Positions 63,543 to 64,000 of a stretch of 64,000 nt of DNA are shown in pieces (the stretch's first letter is position 1; the number at the start of each line of letters is the position of its first letter). The DNA comes from Bacteroides caccae (GTDB lineage Bacteria; Bacteroidota; Bacteroidia; Bacteroidales; Bacteroidaceae). The position numbers and the translations under genes were made by a program. Where the stretch lies: positions 4,092,001 to 4,156,000 of the forward strand of contig NZ_CP022412.2 of assembly GCF_002222615.2 (NCBI RefSeq). The letters run 5' to 3'. The notes beneath the pieces are model-generated. The model was not told the DNA's origin. It was given only the letters and a program-made list of their open reading frames with translations, and made no database searches.

Positions 63543-64000
63543 ATGGAAAAGTCAGACTTTTCACCTTTGCCCCGGCAAGCTCTCTATGCAAATAAAAGAC
63601 AATGGAATCAATTTCTTTCCATTTTCTTGTTAGCGGCAGGCATTGGTTTTACAGTAACAGGCATTATCTTCTTCTTTGCCTACAATTGGGATGAACTCCC
63701 CAAATTCGCCAAACTGGGAATGGTAGAAGTTTTACTGGCAACCTCTGTCCTGCTCGCCGTATTCACCCGGTGGAGTACGCTCGTCAAACAGGTTCTCCTT
63801 ACCGGAGCAACCTTTCTGACAGGTACGCTTTTTGCCGTATTCGGGCAAATCTATCAGACCGGAGCCGATGCATACCACCTATTCCTCGGGTGGACACTTT
63901 TTACCTTTCTTTGGGCAGTAGCTATCCGTTTCGCCCCGTTGTGGCTGACATTTATCGGACTACTCAGTATAACAATATGGCTGTATGTAATACAAATAGT
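63543..64000 (+). CDS. DUF2157-family membrane protein, N-terminal part (runs off the window)
   Basis: Open frame from ATG 63543 to the window edge with no stop (152 full codons). Begins MEKSDFSPLPRQALYANKRQ. It then has several hydrophobic helices: FLSIFLLAAGIGFTVTGII, MVEVLLATSVLLAVF, VLLTGATFLTGTLFAVFG, FLGWTLFTFLWAVAI. The blocks FFFAYNWDELPKFAKLG and GQIYQTGADAY are characteristic of DUF2157. Function unknown. The 3' part is outside the window. Confidence 0.85.
   Translation, partial: MEKSDFSPLPRQALYANKRQWNQFLSIFLLAAGIGFTVTGIIFFFAYNWDELPKFAKLGMVEVLLATSVLLAVFTRWSTLVKQVLLTGATFLTGTLFAVFGQIYQTGADAYHLFLGWTLFTFLWAVAIRFAPLWLTFIGLLSITIWLYVIQI

Overview
The window is from a Bacteroides chromosome, most likely the B. 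ovatus / B. xylanisolvens / B. thetaiotaomicron group. Evidence for the genus: a SusC/SusD pair run by a hybrid two-component system, many lipoproteins with acidic residues just after the lipobox Cys, TAnnTTTG-type -7 boxes with TTTG/TTG about 20 bp upstream, families typical of the phylum (DUF4270, DUF4907, LruC, CbpM) and moderate GC. The species is an inference. I saw no rRNA, tRNA, CRISPR array, insertion sequence or phage gene.

Layout. 1-2284: 3' part of pyruvate:ferredoxin oxidoreductase. 2404-5339: three-gene glycine betaine ABC importer. 5638-7477: a short alkyltransferase-type protein and a LruC lipoprotein. 7576-25049: a fructan utilisation locus (below). 25439-27031: patatin-like phospholipase and an unknown protein. 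27079-31223: two divergent envelope operons (DUF4270 + FadL-like barrel; Kelch lipoprotein + DUF4907). 31400-34639: secreted C1B peptidase and a LytS/LytTR pair. 35133-40533: two paralogous lipoproteins and a TonB-dependent receptor. 40668-43268: a barrel protein and a GH29 fucosidase. 44019-47626: EtfB, EtfA and an acyl-CoA dehydrogenase. 47881-55636: rhomboid protease, small unknown protein, 1686-residue DUF4132-type protein and free-Met-sulfoxide reductase. 55749-57043: CbpM/CbpA. 57130-60016: phosphoethanolamine transferase overlapping a D15/BamA-type barrel gene. 60113-64000: threonine aldolase, a winged-helix protein, pyruvate oxidase and the start of a DUF2157 membrane protein.

How the fructan locus should work. 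An HTCS with a periplasmic sugar-binding domain controls SusC/SusD, two tandem surface lipoproteins that resemble GH91 inulin fructotransferases (one fused to a DUF4960-like domain), two GH32 proteins, an MFS sugar transporter and a fructokinase. The order matches the B. thetaiotaomicron levan locus, except that the GH91-like pair stands where the endo-levanase and surface glycan-binding protein would be. This suggests an inulin-type substrate. One GH32 is catalytically complete; the other has Asn in place of the nucleophile Asp.

Most notable findings. (1) Two intergenic arrays, 30 kb apart, each hold four 12-bp palindromes (CCACGGCCGTGG type) at an exact 22-bp pitch, and the same phase continues into the flanks. 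(2) A shared motif, TGTTTCAAARG, lies exactly 30 bp from a -7-like box upstream of three fructan transcription units and is a candidate HTCS operator. (3) The GH91-like pair and the nucleophile-less GH32. (4) An orphan terminator-like hairpin between divergent genes that may mark a small RNA.
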